A stretch of 64,000 bases of DNA. Origin: Planotetraspora silvatica. Lineage in GTDB: Bacteria; Actinomycetota; Actinomycetes; Streptosporangiales; Streptosporangiaceae. The notes beneath the pieces were generated by a model. The model did not search any database and had not been told where the DNA came from. It worked only from the letters and a program-made list of their open reading frames with translations. The position numbers were made by a program, and so were the translations under genes. The stretch is taken from assembly GCF_016863315.1 (NCBI RefSeq), contig NZ_BOOQ01000003.1:310001-374000 (forward strand), written 5' to 3'. This document shows positions 41,997 to 52,828 of the stretch, piece after piece (position 1 is the stretch's first letter; the number at the start of each line of letters is the position of its first letter).

Positions 41997-43718
41997 TCAG
42001 CGCACGTCGACGTAGTCCTGGGCGCTCGTCGCAGGCAGGTACACGGAAGTGCCCGGGTACTTGGCCATCCAGGTGCCGTCCTTGCGTGCCTTGAAGCCCT
42101 TGTGCCACTTGCCGTGGATGTCGGGGGCGGCAGCGCCCACGTAGGACCAGGTCTTCGACCCGTGCGCCCGGAAGTAGATGTTCACCTTGGCCTTGAGGGG
42201 GTGCCAGGCCGAGGTGTAGCGCTTCAAGACGCCGCTCACCGTGATCGTCTTACCCTTGTGCACCGGCTCCGGTTTCGCGTTGAGCGATGAGATCGCCGTC
42301 CGGTATTTCACCGTCGCGTGGGCGATGGCGCTGACGGATTCGAGATTGCGGTCGTCGCCGAGGCTTCTGAAGAGCAGCCTCCAGTAGCCGGATGACACGG
42401 CGGTCGCGCGGATCTTGAGCTGCCCGTTGGCGCCGGGGGTGCTCTGTCCCGCAGGGGACCAGTGCTTCTTGTCCTTGGAGAACTGCAGATCCACGTAGCC
42501 GGTCTTCACCGGAACCGCCGCTCCCGTGGCGGTGCGCCGGGTCAGGACGGCATTCGCGGTGATCTGTGCCCCCTTGCCCGCCGGGTTCGGCGACATGGTG
42601 AACCGGCTGAACGACGTGCGGTAGGAGGAGTAAACGACATCCTTGAAGCCCCCACTGCTGGACGCATAGGGGCCCAGGACGTAAACGCCGTCCCGATTCA
42701 GGATGGGGGGAGCCGAGAAGTCTACGAACCACTGGCCGGCCTGCGGTACGACCACCGACTTGGAGTAGCTCCCGTCCGATCTCGTGTGCGCCTTACCGAA
42801 ATCAATCCACTTCCCGTTGTCGGGGTCGGGGTCGTAGGCGTAGATCGTCACGTCCTGACCTGCGGCGCCGGTCCACTGGCCATCGGCCTTCTTGCGCTCG
42901 AGCCGGCCCTTGACCAGGACGGTGGTGCCGATGACCTTCGGCAAGGAGGAGAACCCGACGGACAGCCTGGTCTGCTGGGTGCGCACCTTGAGGTGGCTCC
43001 GCGTCGAATCGGCCCTGAAGTACTGCGGGCCACCCGAATAGCTCGCGTAGGCGTCGCCCTCGATCATGTTCGTGTCGGAGCCCCTGATGTACAGATGCGC
43101 GCGGCTGGAGAACCTTCCCTCCGAGTCGGTCGTTCCATAGCCGACGCAGGCACCGTTGAGGTTCAGGCAGATCGTCGCGCCGGGGACCCCGACCTCGCGG
43201 CTGACCAGGCCGTCGTAGACCAACAGCTGCCCCGCGTACGTCACGGTGTCATGGTCGGCGTCCAGAGTGGACGGCGAGATGCTGACCTCGCTGAACCGCG
43301 TCGTGCCACGCAGGTCGAAGCGGCCGGCCGACTGCCTGGTGACCGTAGCACCGGAGGCGTCGGTGACTTCGACGCCGATGTCGGTGAGACCCATCTTGAG
43401 CGTCACCGGCTGGGTGGTTCGCCAGACACCGTCGGTCACGGTCCCGCTGACCAGTGCGAAGTCCTCGACCGTCGCGAACGGCTCGCCACTGTTGGACAAC
43501 CGCAGCCTCGCCGTGATCTTGGTGATGGGGCTGTCCGAGGCCGCGCTCACCTCGATCGGTGTGCTCCATCCTGGGGTGGTGAGCGTGGCCGACCGAATCG
43601 TCAGCGCCCCGGCGGAGGCAGGGTGGGCGATGACGACCAGCATGGCGGCGAGCACGATGCCTAAGAAAAGGGTGAACGGCTTTCGCCAGGAAATTACATT
43701 CTTCGGGTGTTTCGGCAC
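41997..43718 (-). CDS. Secreted protein with Ig-like repeats
   Basis: The 573-residue product has a signal peptide (FTLFLGIVLAAMLVVIAHPA, cut near ASAGA). The mature part is entirely beta-rich, with several Ig/CarboxypepD-like repeats (VYDGLVSREVGVPGATICLN, TVLVKGRLERKKADGQWTGA, TITVSGVLKRYTSAWHPLKA), a single Cys pair (ICLNLNGACVG) and no enzyme motif or anchor. Such proteins are widespread secreted actinobacterial proteins of unknown function, perhaps structural or adhesive. It has its own terminator. Confidence 0.75.
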   Translation of the reverse strand: MPKHPKNVISWRKPFTLFLGIVLAAMLVVIAHPASAGALTIRSATLTTPGWSTPIEVSAASDSPITKITARLRLSNSGEPFATVEDFALVSGTVTDGVWRTTQPVTLKMGLTDIGVEVTDASGATVTRQSAGRFDLRGTTRFSEVSISPSTLDADHDTVTYAGQLLVYDGLVSREVGVPGATICLNLNGACVGYGTTDSEGRFSSRAHLYIRGSDTNMIEGDAYASYSGGPQYFRADSTRSHLKVRTQQTRLSVGFSSLPKVIGTTVLVKGRLERKKADGQWTGAAGQDVTIYAYDPDPDNGKWIDFGKAHTRSDGSYSKSVVVPQAGQWFVDFSAPPILNRDGVYVLGPYASSSGGFKDVVYSSYRTSFSRFTMSPNPAGKGAQITANAVLTRRTATGAAVPVKTGYVDLQFSKDKKHWSPAGQSTPGANGQLKIRATAVSSGYWRLLFRSLGDDRNLESVSAIAHATVKYRTAISSLNAKPEPVHKGKTITVSGVLKRYTSAWHPLKAKVNIYFRAHGSKTWSYVGAAAPDIHGKWHKGFKARKDGTWMAKYPGTSVYLPATSAQDYVDVR

Positions 43719-43851
43719 GGCGATGAGACGTCCAATGGGCGATCAAGGTTTACCGCGGCCACGAAATCGACCTCGAGCCCTCCCTGATCCTGGCGTCAGG
43801 CGTGCGAAGCAGGGTTTGTGTGTAGGGCGATGTGTCTGCCACGGTGCTCGG

Positions 43852-44343
43852 ATGGCTGTACTTCTGGGTGACAAGCACAGGTTCGGTGTGGAGGTCGGCG
43901 ACTGGGACGGTCCGGCACTGCGTCGAGTGGATCTGTGGGTCGCGGGTCAATGGCTGACCTGTGAGGACAATGCGGCCTTCGTCGCGCAGTTCCGTCTTTC
44001 TGTGGCGGCTACCGCGGACAGGGTGCGTTCCGGCGGGGTTTCGCCCCTGCCCTTCGACGGGTCTCCTGCTGCCGCTCATCGACGGCTCATCGATGGGATC
44101 AGCAACTTCGTAGAGGACTACGAGCGGTTTTGGATCTTCAACGACTGGGGGCCCACCACGGACAATGTGCTGGCCCTCCTCTTCCGCGACGGTGACCAGT
44201 TGGTGATCACGTCGGAGTTCTGCCGTGAGGATCACCTGTCGGAGCATCCCGAGCATGCGGGAACGGTGTTTGTGGCCGAACTCCAGGCGGGGGAGTTCGT
44301 CGGAATCCTCGAGGAGTTGGTCGCGGTTCTCGACCATGGTTAG
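43852..44343 (+). CDS. Hypothetical protein
   Basis: The 163-residue product starts MAVLLGDKHRFGVEVGDWDG. It contains WVAGQWLTCEDNAAFVAQFR and WIFNDWGPTTDNVLALLFRD, and ends in a helix (VGILEELVAVLDHG). It is soluble with no catalytic motif. The size and acidic, Trp-rich composition resemble contact-system immunity proteins, but no toxin gene is adjacent. Weak ribosome binding site. Confidence 0.6.
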   Translation: MAVLLGDKHRFGVEVGDWDGPALRRVDLWVAGQWLTCEDNAAFVAQFRLSVAATADRVRSGGVSPLPFDGSPAAAHRRLIDGISNFVEDYERFWIFNDWGPTTDNVLALLFRDGDQLVITSEFCREDHLSEHPEHAGTVFVAELQAGEFVGILEELVAVLDHG

Positions 44344-44395
44344 GGCCCTGCCCGAGAGCTGATGACAAACGTTCACCGGGGTTGCGGCCACGCGG

Positions 44396-44659
44396 CTAGT
44401 CCACCGGTCGACCCACCTCGCCAAGGGTGTCCAAGAGCCTCTCCCGGGCGGTACTCATGCGGTTGCCGTAGTCCGATATGAAAACCTCCGCCAGTGAGGT
44501 CTCCAGCGCTCCGGCGATCAGGTGTAGCGGCGACCAGACCGCGCGGTCCTGGCCAACCAAGCTGTCCAACTCTGCAGTACCGATCACGCGGTAGAGCCAG
44601 TCAGAGAGCACCAACGCCTGATCCCGCGTCAACGTGATCGTGAAGTCTCCCTCGGCCAT
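44396..44659 (-). CDS. Small hypothetical protein
   Basis: The 87-residue product starts MAEGDFTITLTRDQALVLSD and has a helical middle (LHLIAGALETSLAEVFISDY). There is no signal peptide or known motif. It converges with the hypothetical gene at 43852. The gap from 44660 to 45142 (483 bases) holds no gene I can support. Confidence 0.55.
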   Translation of the reverse strand: MAEGDFTITLTRDQALVLSDWLYRVIGTAELDSLVGQDRAVWSPLHLIAGALETSLAEVFISDYGNRMSTARERLLDTLGEVGRPVD

Positions 44660-45142
44660 TTGCCGAGGTTATCTTTCGGGCAGCGGTCCGCGTGGCCCTG
44701 AGCACCCACTCGGGCACGTCGTCCTCGTCGATGTCACGAGCGATCGTCAGCGCAACGCCGCTCGCTCATGATCGCCTTCAGGCCTGGATCGAGCCGGCCG
44801 TCTCTTTGGCCCGGATGGATTGGTCATGGTGTCGACGGCTCCCTTGGGCGCATCTGCCCTCACCCATTCGACGAGACACCGCACCGAACTGTGAGGTGAG
44901 CGTCGCCTGACATTCCCAGCAGTTGTGTCGTCGGACTACTGGGACACCGGGTCGCAAGGCTCGAACATCGCTGAGATCGAGAGGGGAGACCTCGCCATGC
45001 CCACGCGCACGCCGTCGCCTCGCACACGCTCAGGTAGTCGTCGTACCTCACGCCGCCCCCCGAAGACGCGCAGCGATCAACGATGCATCGGCCGGTTTTC
45101 TCAACGGAAGTTCTTGAAGCAGACAACCACGAAGGAGGGCTC

Positions 45143-45496
45143 ATGTTCGCCGCTTATGTCACGGTCACCATCTTCGCCTCGCTATTGAACGGCAGCGCTG
45201 CCGTCGTCTACCTGATCGGCCACGAATTTCCAAAGGCTCAGTTGGACATGAAGCGCTTGCCACGGTCGTGGGCACCGGTGTTGGGCATGTTGCTGGCGGC
45301 GGGCTCTTTTGGGCTGTTGGGCGGGTTCGCCGTACCGATGCTGGGGACACTCGCTGCCGCCGGCCTCGTGCTGTATTTCATCGGCGCGCTCCTTGCGCAC
45401 CTGCGTGTGGGTTCCCGCACGCTCGTGAATTGGGCCGGATTCCTCGCCACCGCGGTGGCCGCACTTGCCGTGAACCTGGTCTACAACTGGTCATGA
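45143..45496 (+). CDS. DoxX-family membrane protein
   Basis: The start is fixed by GAAGGAGGG 6 bases upstream of ATG 45143. The 117-residue product has four helices (FAAYVTVTIFASLLNGSAAV, VLGMLLAAGSFGLLGGFAVP, ALLAHLRVGS and the last near ATAVAALAVNLVYN). HEFPKAQLD before the second helix is characteristic of DoxX-like small proteins, some of which take part in redox or membrane homeostasis. Isolated, role unknown. Confidence 0.82.
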   Translation: MFAAYVTVTIFASLLNGSAAVVYLIGHEFPKAQLDMKRLPRSWAPVLGMLLAAGSFGLLGGFAVPMLGTLAAAGLVLYFIGALLAHLRVGSRTLVNWAGFLATAVAALAVNLVYNWS

Positions 45497-45739
45497 TCCG
45501 TGGAGACAGGAACGCGTGAAGCCGTGGGCGCCGGACAGCCGCCCTCCCGTGCGGGACGGTCCGTGTGATCCATGGCCGTCAGGTTGTGGATCTGACCGCT
45601 GTCTCCGGCGTGCCGGGTAGCGGGAAGGCTCCGGTACCGCCTGCCTGCCTTGGAGAACTGGTGCTGACCGTGTAGACGGTGAGCCCCGGTGCGGCGATCG
45701 TTGGTGGTGTAACAGGTTCTCGTGCAAGAGGAGGGCGTC

Positions 45740-45961
45740 ATGTGCGCGCACTGGCCTCGATGCCCCGCAGCGAATGCCACCGACCACACGGCCGCCTGTG
45801 TCGTATGCGCCCATCCGGAGCAGGGCTGGAGTCTGCTCTGCAACGGCGTGGTGCTCTTCGACGACAGCGGCGAACTGTTCCCCGACGGACACGCCGTCGC
45901 ACCGCGGGACCGGTGCGGACACGCCGTCGCACCGCGGGACCGGATCTGCGCTGCTGCCTGA
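45740..45961 (+). CDS. DUF5999-family protein
   Basis: The 73-residue product has AGGAGGG five bases before the ATG. It begins MCAHWPRCPAANATDHTAAC and continues with HPEQGWSLLCNGVVLFDDSG and ELFPDG, the full DUF5999 signature including conserved Cys. The family is restricted to actinomycetes and has no known role. Its C-terminal GHAVAPRDR sequence is duplicated by a 30-base tandem repeat. The gap 45497-45739 holds no clear gene. Confidence 0.8.
   Translation: MCAHWPRCPAANATDHTAACVVCAHPEQGWSLLCNGVVLFDDSGELFPDGHAVAPRDRCGHAVAPRDRICAAA
45886..45943 (+). repeat. Tandem duplication inside the DUF5999 gene
   Basis: The 28-base core CGGACACGCCGTCGCACCGC plus GGGACCGG occurs at 45886-45913 and 45916-45943 (period 30), keeping the frame and repeating ten residues. 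Confidence 0.9.
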
Positions 45962-46006
45962 GCGAACCGGCTGAACGATGATCAGGCGGCTCCGCCGGCG
46001 AGCCCG

Positions 46007-46921
46007 TCAGTACAAGCGCTGGAGGGTGCGGCGGAATCGGGCCGGGGTGGAACCAGTGGCCTGGCGGAAAGCCCGGTTGAACGCGGATTCCGAGCCGTAC
46101 CCCACTCCGGCCGCGACCGCGGCGACGGTGAGGTCGGTCTCGACGAGGCGCTCGGCCGCGATCATCATCCGGATCTGCGTGACGAACTCGCCCGCCGTCA
46201 GTTCCGTGGACCGCGAGAAGTTGCGGGCGAGTGTGGCCCGCGACATGGCCGCCACCTCAGCCAGTCGCGCGACCGTCCAGTGGTCGCCGGGATCTTGCAG
46301 CACCGCTTCGATGACCAGTCGGAGCCGCGGATCATCGGCGGCGGTCCACGCGGGCGCCCCGACGAACCGGCTCGGCGATGCCCGCAGCACCATGGCGAGC
46401 AGCGCGTTGCACAGGGACGACAGGATCGCCCTGGTGCCGAGCCCGTCATGGCGCGCTTCCCGCCGCATGACGGTGCTCAGCACCCGCACGATCTCATCGG
46501 CCTCATCGGCCTGCCCGAACGACACCTGAAGGGGGTCGGGCAGACTCCGGAACAGCATGCCCCCCGCGCCGGAGCCGAACGTGTAATAGCCGCAGAGCAG
46601 GTCCATGACGAGCTCGCCGCTCTGGCTGCGCATGATCGAAAAGGCGTCGCCCGGCTCCTCGACGGCGCCTCGGCCGCCCGCGCCGGCCGTCCGGACGCGG
46701 TGGGCCTGGCCGCCGGGCAGCAGCGCGATGTCGCCCGCCGTCAACTCGATGTGCCGGCCGGGCACCTCGAGCGTGCACACGCCGTCGAGCAGCACATGGA
46801 AGGCCGCCTTGCCCGTGCCGTACGCGGGCACGTCCATCGTCGTCGCGCCGGCGAAGAGGCAACGCTTGTCCAGGATGGCCTGTGGCTTCGCCAGGCGGAC
46901 GATCTCACTGATCCAGTCCAT
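46007..46921 (-). CDS. AraC-family regulator with cupin domain
   Basis: The 304-residue product has an N-terminal cupin-type sensor (about 10-190; VPGRHIELTAGDIALLPGGQ) and a C-terminal double HTH (ARLAEVAAMSRATLARNFSR; VAAVAAGVGYGSESAFNRAF). It is divergent from an RclA-like oxidoreductase, as E. coli rclR is from rclA. Cys22 and Cys110 in the sensor might respond to oxidants, though this is untested. About 75 bases separate the starts. Confidence 0.88.
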   Translation of the reverse strand: MDWISEIVRLAKPQAILDKRCLFAGATTMDVPAYGTGKAAFHVLLDGVCTLEVPGRHIELTAGDIALLPGGQAHRVRTAGAGGRGAVEEPGDAFSIMRSQSGELVMDLLCGYYTFGSGAGGMLFRSLPDPLQVSFGQADEADEIVRVLSTVMRREARHDGLGTRAILSSLCNALLAMVLRASPSRFVGAPAWTAADDPRLRLVIEAVLQDPGDHWTVARLAEVAAMSRATLARNFSRSTELTAGEFVTQIRMMIAAERLVETDLTVAAVAAGVGYGSESAFNRAFRQATGSTPARFRRTLQRLY

Positions 46922-46995
46922 GATGAGACGATCCCGAAGAAAAATGAGATGAATCCGTCTTATGCGCTCAATCTTAGTTGGTCAAGACTGGCGCC

Positions 46996-48384
46996 ATGAC
47001 CATCTCCAACCACGTTCTGCGCGCCGATGTCCTGGTCATCGGCTTCGGGAAGGGCGGCAAGACCGTGGCCGCCGAGATGGGCCGCCGAGGCAGGAACGTC
47101 GTGCTCGTTGAGCAGTCGGACCGCATGTACGGCGGCACCTGCCCCAACGTCGGATGCGTGCCGACGAAGGCGCTCGTGCACCACTCCGGCAAGCGCCGTG
47201 CCGACGACTCTCCGCAGGAGTGGTACGAGCGCGCCGTAGGCAGCGTCCAGGCGCTCACCACGCTCTTCCGCGGCAGTAACCACGACGCGATGAACGACGC
47301 CGACACCGTCACGGTCGTCACCGGCCGGGCCGCGTTCGTCGACCCGCACACTGTGGTCGTCGGAACAGGCGAGGACCAGCTCGCCGTCACCGCCGAGACC
47401 ATCCTGATCAACACCGGCTCCGAGCCGATCATCCCGGACATTCCCGGCCTGCGCGCCAGCAAGCGGGTCGTGACGAGTGCCGACCTCATCCAGACGACGG
47501 AGCTGCCGGAGCGGCTCGCGATCATAGGCGGCGGGTACCTCGGAATCGAGTTCGCCTCCATATACCGCCGCTTCGGCTCGCAGGTCACCGTGCTCGAATC
47601 CGCCCCCAAGATCCTCGGCCGGCTGGACGACGACGTCGCTGCCGGGGCTGAGGGCATCCTCCTGGGCGAGGGAATCGAGATCGTCACCGGCGTGCGTGTC
47701 ACCGAGGTGCGCGACGGCGAGAGCGCCACGACCGTCGTCTACGAAGAGAACGGCTGGCGGCGGACCGTCGAGGCCGACGCCGTGCTCGCCGCTACCGGGC
47801 GCGCGCCGGCGATCCGTGATCTCGGGCTCGAGGCCGCCGGTGTCCGCACGACCGATCGCGGCGCGATCGCGGTCGACGAGCACCTGCGGACGAGCCGGCC
47901 ACACATCTTCGCCCTCGGCGACGTCAACGGCGGGCCGCAGTTCACCTACGTCTCCCTCGACGACAGCCGCATCGTCATGGATCAGCTCGTCGGGGAGGGT
48001 CGCCGGTCGACGGCGGACCGGGTGGCGATCCCCAACACCCTCTTCATGACCCCGCCGCTGGCGACCGTGGGCATCACGGAGAAGCAGGCCCGCGAGACGG
48101 GCCGCAGGGTGAAGATCGCCAGCGAGCTGGTGGCCGACATCGTGGCCATGCCTCGCGCATACGTCGTCGAGGAGACGCGCGGTGTCATGAAATTCGTGAT
48201 CGACGCCGAGACGGACGAGATCCTCGGAGCGGCGCTACTGAGCATCGACGCGCAGGAGCTGATCAACACGGTCGCGCTCGCCATGCGGCACGGCATCAAG
48301 GCGGCCGAACTGCGCGACGGCGTCTACACCCATCCCAGCTCCACGGAGGCGTTCAACGAGGTGCTCGGCACCATCGTGCGCTGA
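46996..48384 (+). CDS. RclA-like pyridine nucleotide-disulfide oxidoreductase
   Basis: The 462-residue product has an FAD-binding GFGKGGKTVAAEM, redox disulfide GGTCPNVGCVPTKALVHH, NAD(P)-binding LAIIGGGYLGIEFASIYRR, second FAD motif HIFALGDVNG, and the C-terminal dimer motif HPSSTEAFNEV. The spacing and GxGKGGKT start match RclA/mercuric-reductase-like proteins without an N-terminal HMA domain. RclA reduces Cu(II) and protects from hypochlorous acid. No strong ribosome binding site precedes the ATG, so a leaderless transcript is possible. Confidence 0.88.
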   Translation: MTISNHVLRADVLVIGFGKGGKTVAAEMGRRGRNVVLVEQSDRMYGGTCPNVGCVPTKALVHHSGKRRADDSPQEWYERAVGSVQALTTLFRGSNHDAMNDADTVTVVTGRAAFVDPHTVVVGTGEDQLAVTAETILINTGSEPIIPDIPGLRASKRVVTSADLIQTTELPERLAIIGGGYLGIEFASIYRRFGSQVTVLESAPKILGRLDDDVAAGAEGILLGEGIEIVTGVRVTEVRDGESATTVVYEENGWRRTVEADAVLAATGRAPAIRDLGLEAAGVRTTDRGAIAVDEHLRTSRPHIFALGDVNGGPQFTYVSLDDSRIVMDQLVGEGRRSTADRVAIPNTLFMTPPLATVGITEKQARETGRRVKIASELVADIVAMPRAYVVEETRGVMKFVIDAETDEILGAALLSIDAQELINTVALAMRHGIKAAELRDGVYTHPSSTEAFNEVLGTIVR

Positions 48385-48479
48385 GGGCCCGGCCACGCGG
48401 CGCTCCGTCGTGACGCGTGGCATGAGGCGATTTCACGCTGGACAGGGTGGAGCCTGATTGCTCGCACCGCTTGCCGTAC

Positions 48480-48517
48480 CTATCGATTTTCGATAGATTT
48501 CCATCGCAACGCGATGG
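48480..48517 (+). promoter_or_regulatory. Two operator-like palindromes before the DUF2975/XRE pair
   Basis: CTATCGA-TTT-TCGATAG (48480-48496) and CCATCGC-AAC-GCGATGG (48501-48517) are both perfect. They lie just before the ribosome binding site, as expected for autoregulation by the XRE protein encoded at 49020. Confidence 0.55.
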
Positions 48518-48528
48518 AAGGATGGGTC

Positions 48529-49020
48529 ATGGGAAAGCTGGCAGTGCGTGCGCTTCGCGCCGTGCTCGCGCTGGTGCTCACCGGCACCGTATTCGTACAG
48601 GCGGGGATGGTGTGGGCGTTGGTCAGCGGGAGCGACCCGGAGGACGGGTCGCTCCCGCTGACCCCGCTGCGCGTGATCACGATCCTGGGCATGGTGTCGG
48701 CCCAGGTCGCCCTGGTCTGCGTATGGCGGCTGGTGACGATGGTGCGACGCGGAACCGTGTTCTCCCACGCCGCCTTCCGGTACGTGGACGTCGTGATCGG
48801 CGCGATCGTGGCGGCCGCCCTCGTGTGGTTCGCGGTCACTGCCATCAATGCGCCGGGCCAGCGGGACGACCCGGGCGTCACCGTCATCATGGCCGGGGTC
48901 GGCGTGGCCATCCTGGGGGTTGCGCTCATCGTGCTCGTGCTGCGGATGCTGCTCGCCCAGGCCGTCGCGCGCGACGTCGAGGCGGCGCAGATGCAGGCCG
49001 AGTTGGACGAGGTGATCTGA
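48529..49020 (+). CDS. DUF2975 membrane protein
   Basis: ATG 48529 follows GAAGGATGG. The 163-residue product has four helices (VLALVLTGTVFVQAGMVWAL; ITILGMVSAQVALVCVWRLV; YVDVVIGAIVAAALVWFAVT; AGVGVAILGVALIVLVLRML) and RRGTVFSHAAFRYVDV after helix 2, typical of DUF2975. It ends in a cytosolic helix, and its stop overlaps the start of the XRE gene (TGATG). The pair is common and is often called a signalling unit, function unknown. Confidence 0.88.
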   Translation: MGKLAVRALRAVLALVLTGTVFVQAGMVWALVSGSDPEDGSLPLTPLRVITILGMVSAQVALVCVWRLVTMVRRGTVFSHAAFRYVDVVIGAIVAAALVWFAVTAINAPGQRDDPGVTVIMAGVGVAILGVALIVLVLRMLLAQAVARDVEAAQMQAELDEVI

Positions 49021-49241
49021 TGCCGATCGCCGTCGACATCGACGTGATGCTGGCCAGGCGGAAGATGTCCGTGGGCGAGCTCGCGGACCGCGTCGGGATC
49101 ACGCCCGCCAACCTGGCGGTGCTCAAGAACGGCCGCGCCAAGGCGGTGCGCTTCGCGACGCTCGCCGCTCTCTGCGAGGCGCTCGAGTGTCAGCCGGGAG
49201 ACCTGCTGCATTGGGAGGCCGAGGACTACGCGGAGGGGTGA
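49020..49241 (+). CDS. XRE-family transcriptional regulator (YozG-like)
   Basis: The 73-residue product is a single HTH (MLARRKMSVGELADRVGITP, NLAVLKNGRAKAVRFATLAA, LCEALECQPGDLL). It starts one base inside the DUF2975 stop, so they are translated together. It probably represses its own operon through the palindromes at 48480-48517. Confidence 0.9.
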   Translation: MPIAVDIDVMLARRKMSVGELADRVGITPANLAVLKNGRAKAVRFATLAALCEALECQPGDLLHWEAEDYAEG

Positions 49242-49285
49242 CATAGGCTGAGGCAGGCACGTCTCCCGCAGCCGAACAGGTGCTC

Positions 49286-49681
49286 ATGCTCGACTTTCCC
49301 CTCCACTCGGCTCCGCCGTATGCCGCGTTGGTCTTCGATTGTGACGGCACTCTCGTCGACACCACTGCCGCGAACGAAGGCGCTTGGCGCACCGCGCTGG
49401 CGGAGTGGGAGATCGACCTCGACTCAGGGTGGTATCGCGCCCGTACCGGGCTGCCCGGAGACCTCCTGATGACCGAGTTGAAGGCGGAGGCCGGGCGGGA
49501 GTTCGACGACGCCGCTGTGCGTGCCGCCGCGCAAGATGCTTACAGCAGGCTCGTCGATACGGTGGAACCGCATGCGGCCGTGGTGGCTGTGGCTCGGGCC
49601 CACCATGGGCAGGTGCCGATGGCCGTGGCCTCAGGTGGTTGTACGACCATCCCTCGGCCGCGATCTCGCCAGGTGACGTGA
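49286..49681 (+). pseudogene. Truncated HAD-superfamily phosphatase gene
   Basis: The frame reads MLDFPLHSAPPYAALVFDCDGTLVDTTAANEGAW (in parts), with the first Asp pair DCDGT intact, then the cap domain and motif II VPMAVASGG. It breaks off into CTTIPRPRSRQVT and a stop at about 131 residues, where relatives such as beta-phosphoglucomutases have about 220. The Lys motif and the final Asp motif are missing. Following DNA in other frames does not restore them, so the gene is probably dead. Confidence 0.7.
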
Positions 49682-49828
49682 TCACCACGTCTTCCGCCGG
49701 TCCGAGACCACGGTCCGGACGGCATGTCACGCCACAACGAGGCGAACATCGCCCGACGCGACGACACCAAGACTTGTACCATTCATTCACTTGGATTGTT
49801 CGTGTTTATGAAGGTAGGTTTGGGCGCC

Positions 49829-50275
49829 ATGACCGCACCCAAGACTCCGACCACCGCCGAGGAACTGCGCGGAGTCGGCCTGCGGGTGACGGCCGCCCGC
49901 GTCGCATTACTCGAGACCGTCCGGGACGGTGACCACCTCGGCGTCGAGGCGATCGCCTCCGGGGTGCGCGATCGCGTGGGCCATGTCTCCCTCCAGGCCG
50001 TGTACGAGGCGCTCCACGCGCTCACCGCGGCGGGACTCGTCCGGCGCATCGAACCGGCGGGCAGCCCGGCCCGGTTCGAGGGACGCATCGGGGACAACCA
50101 CCACCACATCGTGTGCCGGTCGTGCGGTGCCGTCGCCGACGTCGACTGCGCGGTCGGCCATGCGCCCTGCCTGGCCGCATCCGACGACCACGGCTTCACG
50201 ATCGACGAGGCCGAGGTCATCTACTGGGGCCTGTGCCCCGACTGTTCCACCACCCGCAGTTCCTTAGCAGTGTGA
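49829..50275 (+). CDS. furA: Fur-family regulator of catalase-peroxidase (FurA/CatR type)
   Basis: ATG 49829 is used. The 148-residue product has an N-terminal winged helix (LRGVGLRVTAARVALLETVR, LQAVYEALHALTAAGLVRRI) and a C-terminal metal domain (NHHHIVCRSCGAVADVDC; the second CxxC is CPDC). It lies 24 bases before katG. In mycobacteria and streptomycetes such proteins repress furA-katG until oxidised. The AT-rich stretch 49770-49810 upstream is the likely operator region. Confidence 0.92.
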   Translation: MTAPKTPTTAEELRGVGLRVTAARVALLETVRDGDHLGVEAIASGVRDRVGHVSLQAVYEALHALTAAGLVRRIEPAGSPARFEGRIGDNHHHIVCRSCGAVADVDCAVGHAPCLAASDDHGFTIDEAEVIYWGLCPDCSTTRSSLAV

Positions 50276-50290
50276 TTCACCTAGTTCTGA

Positions 50291-52528
<2,238 letters not shown>

Positions 52529-52535
52529 TCATGAC

Positions 52536-52567
52536 GTTCAGGCCGGTCCGCACGGTCCGGCCTGAAC
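52536..52567 (+). terminator. Terminator after katG
   Basis: GTTCAGGCCGG and CCGGCCTGAAC pair perfectly with a 10-base loop, 8 bases after the stop. Confidence 0.7.
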
Positions 52568-52645
52568 GCCCTCAGCCAGAAGGATCTCGACGTCGTCCGC
52601 CTCTGGGGCGACGTCGTCCCTGCGGGCACAGTCCCCCAACGTGAC

Positions 52646-52696
52646 ATCGGCCACGTCCACCGGGTAACCGGCCTTGGACGTGGCCGATTTTCTTGA
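52646..52696 (+). terminator. Second strong terminator hairpin
   Basis: ATCGGCCACGTCCA and TGGACGTGGCCGAT pair over 14 bp, with inner CCGG pairing and a following TTTTCTT. The transcript it would end is unclear. The 52568-52645 stretch holds no convincing gene. Confidence 0.65.
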
Positions 52697-52804
52697 CGCG
52701 GTCCTCGGCGGCCGAGTGACGAAGATGCCGAGTGACGAAATAGAGGGAACCGGAAGTCCCGGGTCTGTCGAGTACGGGGTGAAATCCACTTGGAAAGGAC
52801 CCCC

Positions 52805-52828
52805 ATGGACGGACGTGGTTGGTGTTGA
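52805..52828 (+). CDS. Possible 7-codon leader peptide
   Basis: AAAGGA is followed by ATG 52805 and MDGRGWC, then TGA overlapping the sigma-factor start region. It has the best ribosome binding site in the area, but a small indel that cut off the original start is an equal possibility. Confidence 0.35.
   Translation: MDGRGWC

Noticed and set aside
44860-45144. Minus-strand frame of 94 codons (MSPPSWLSASRTSVEKTG...)
   Set aside because: Ser/Arg/Cys-rich with no ribosome binding site or motif, and it overlaps the DoxX ribosome binding site region.
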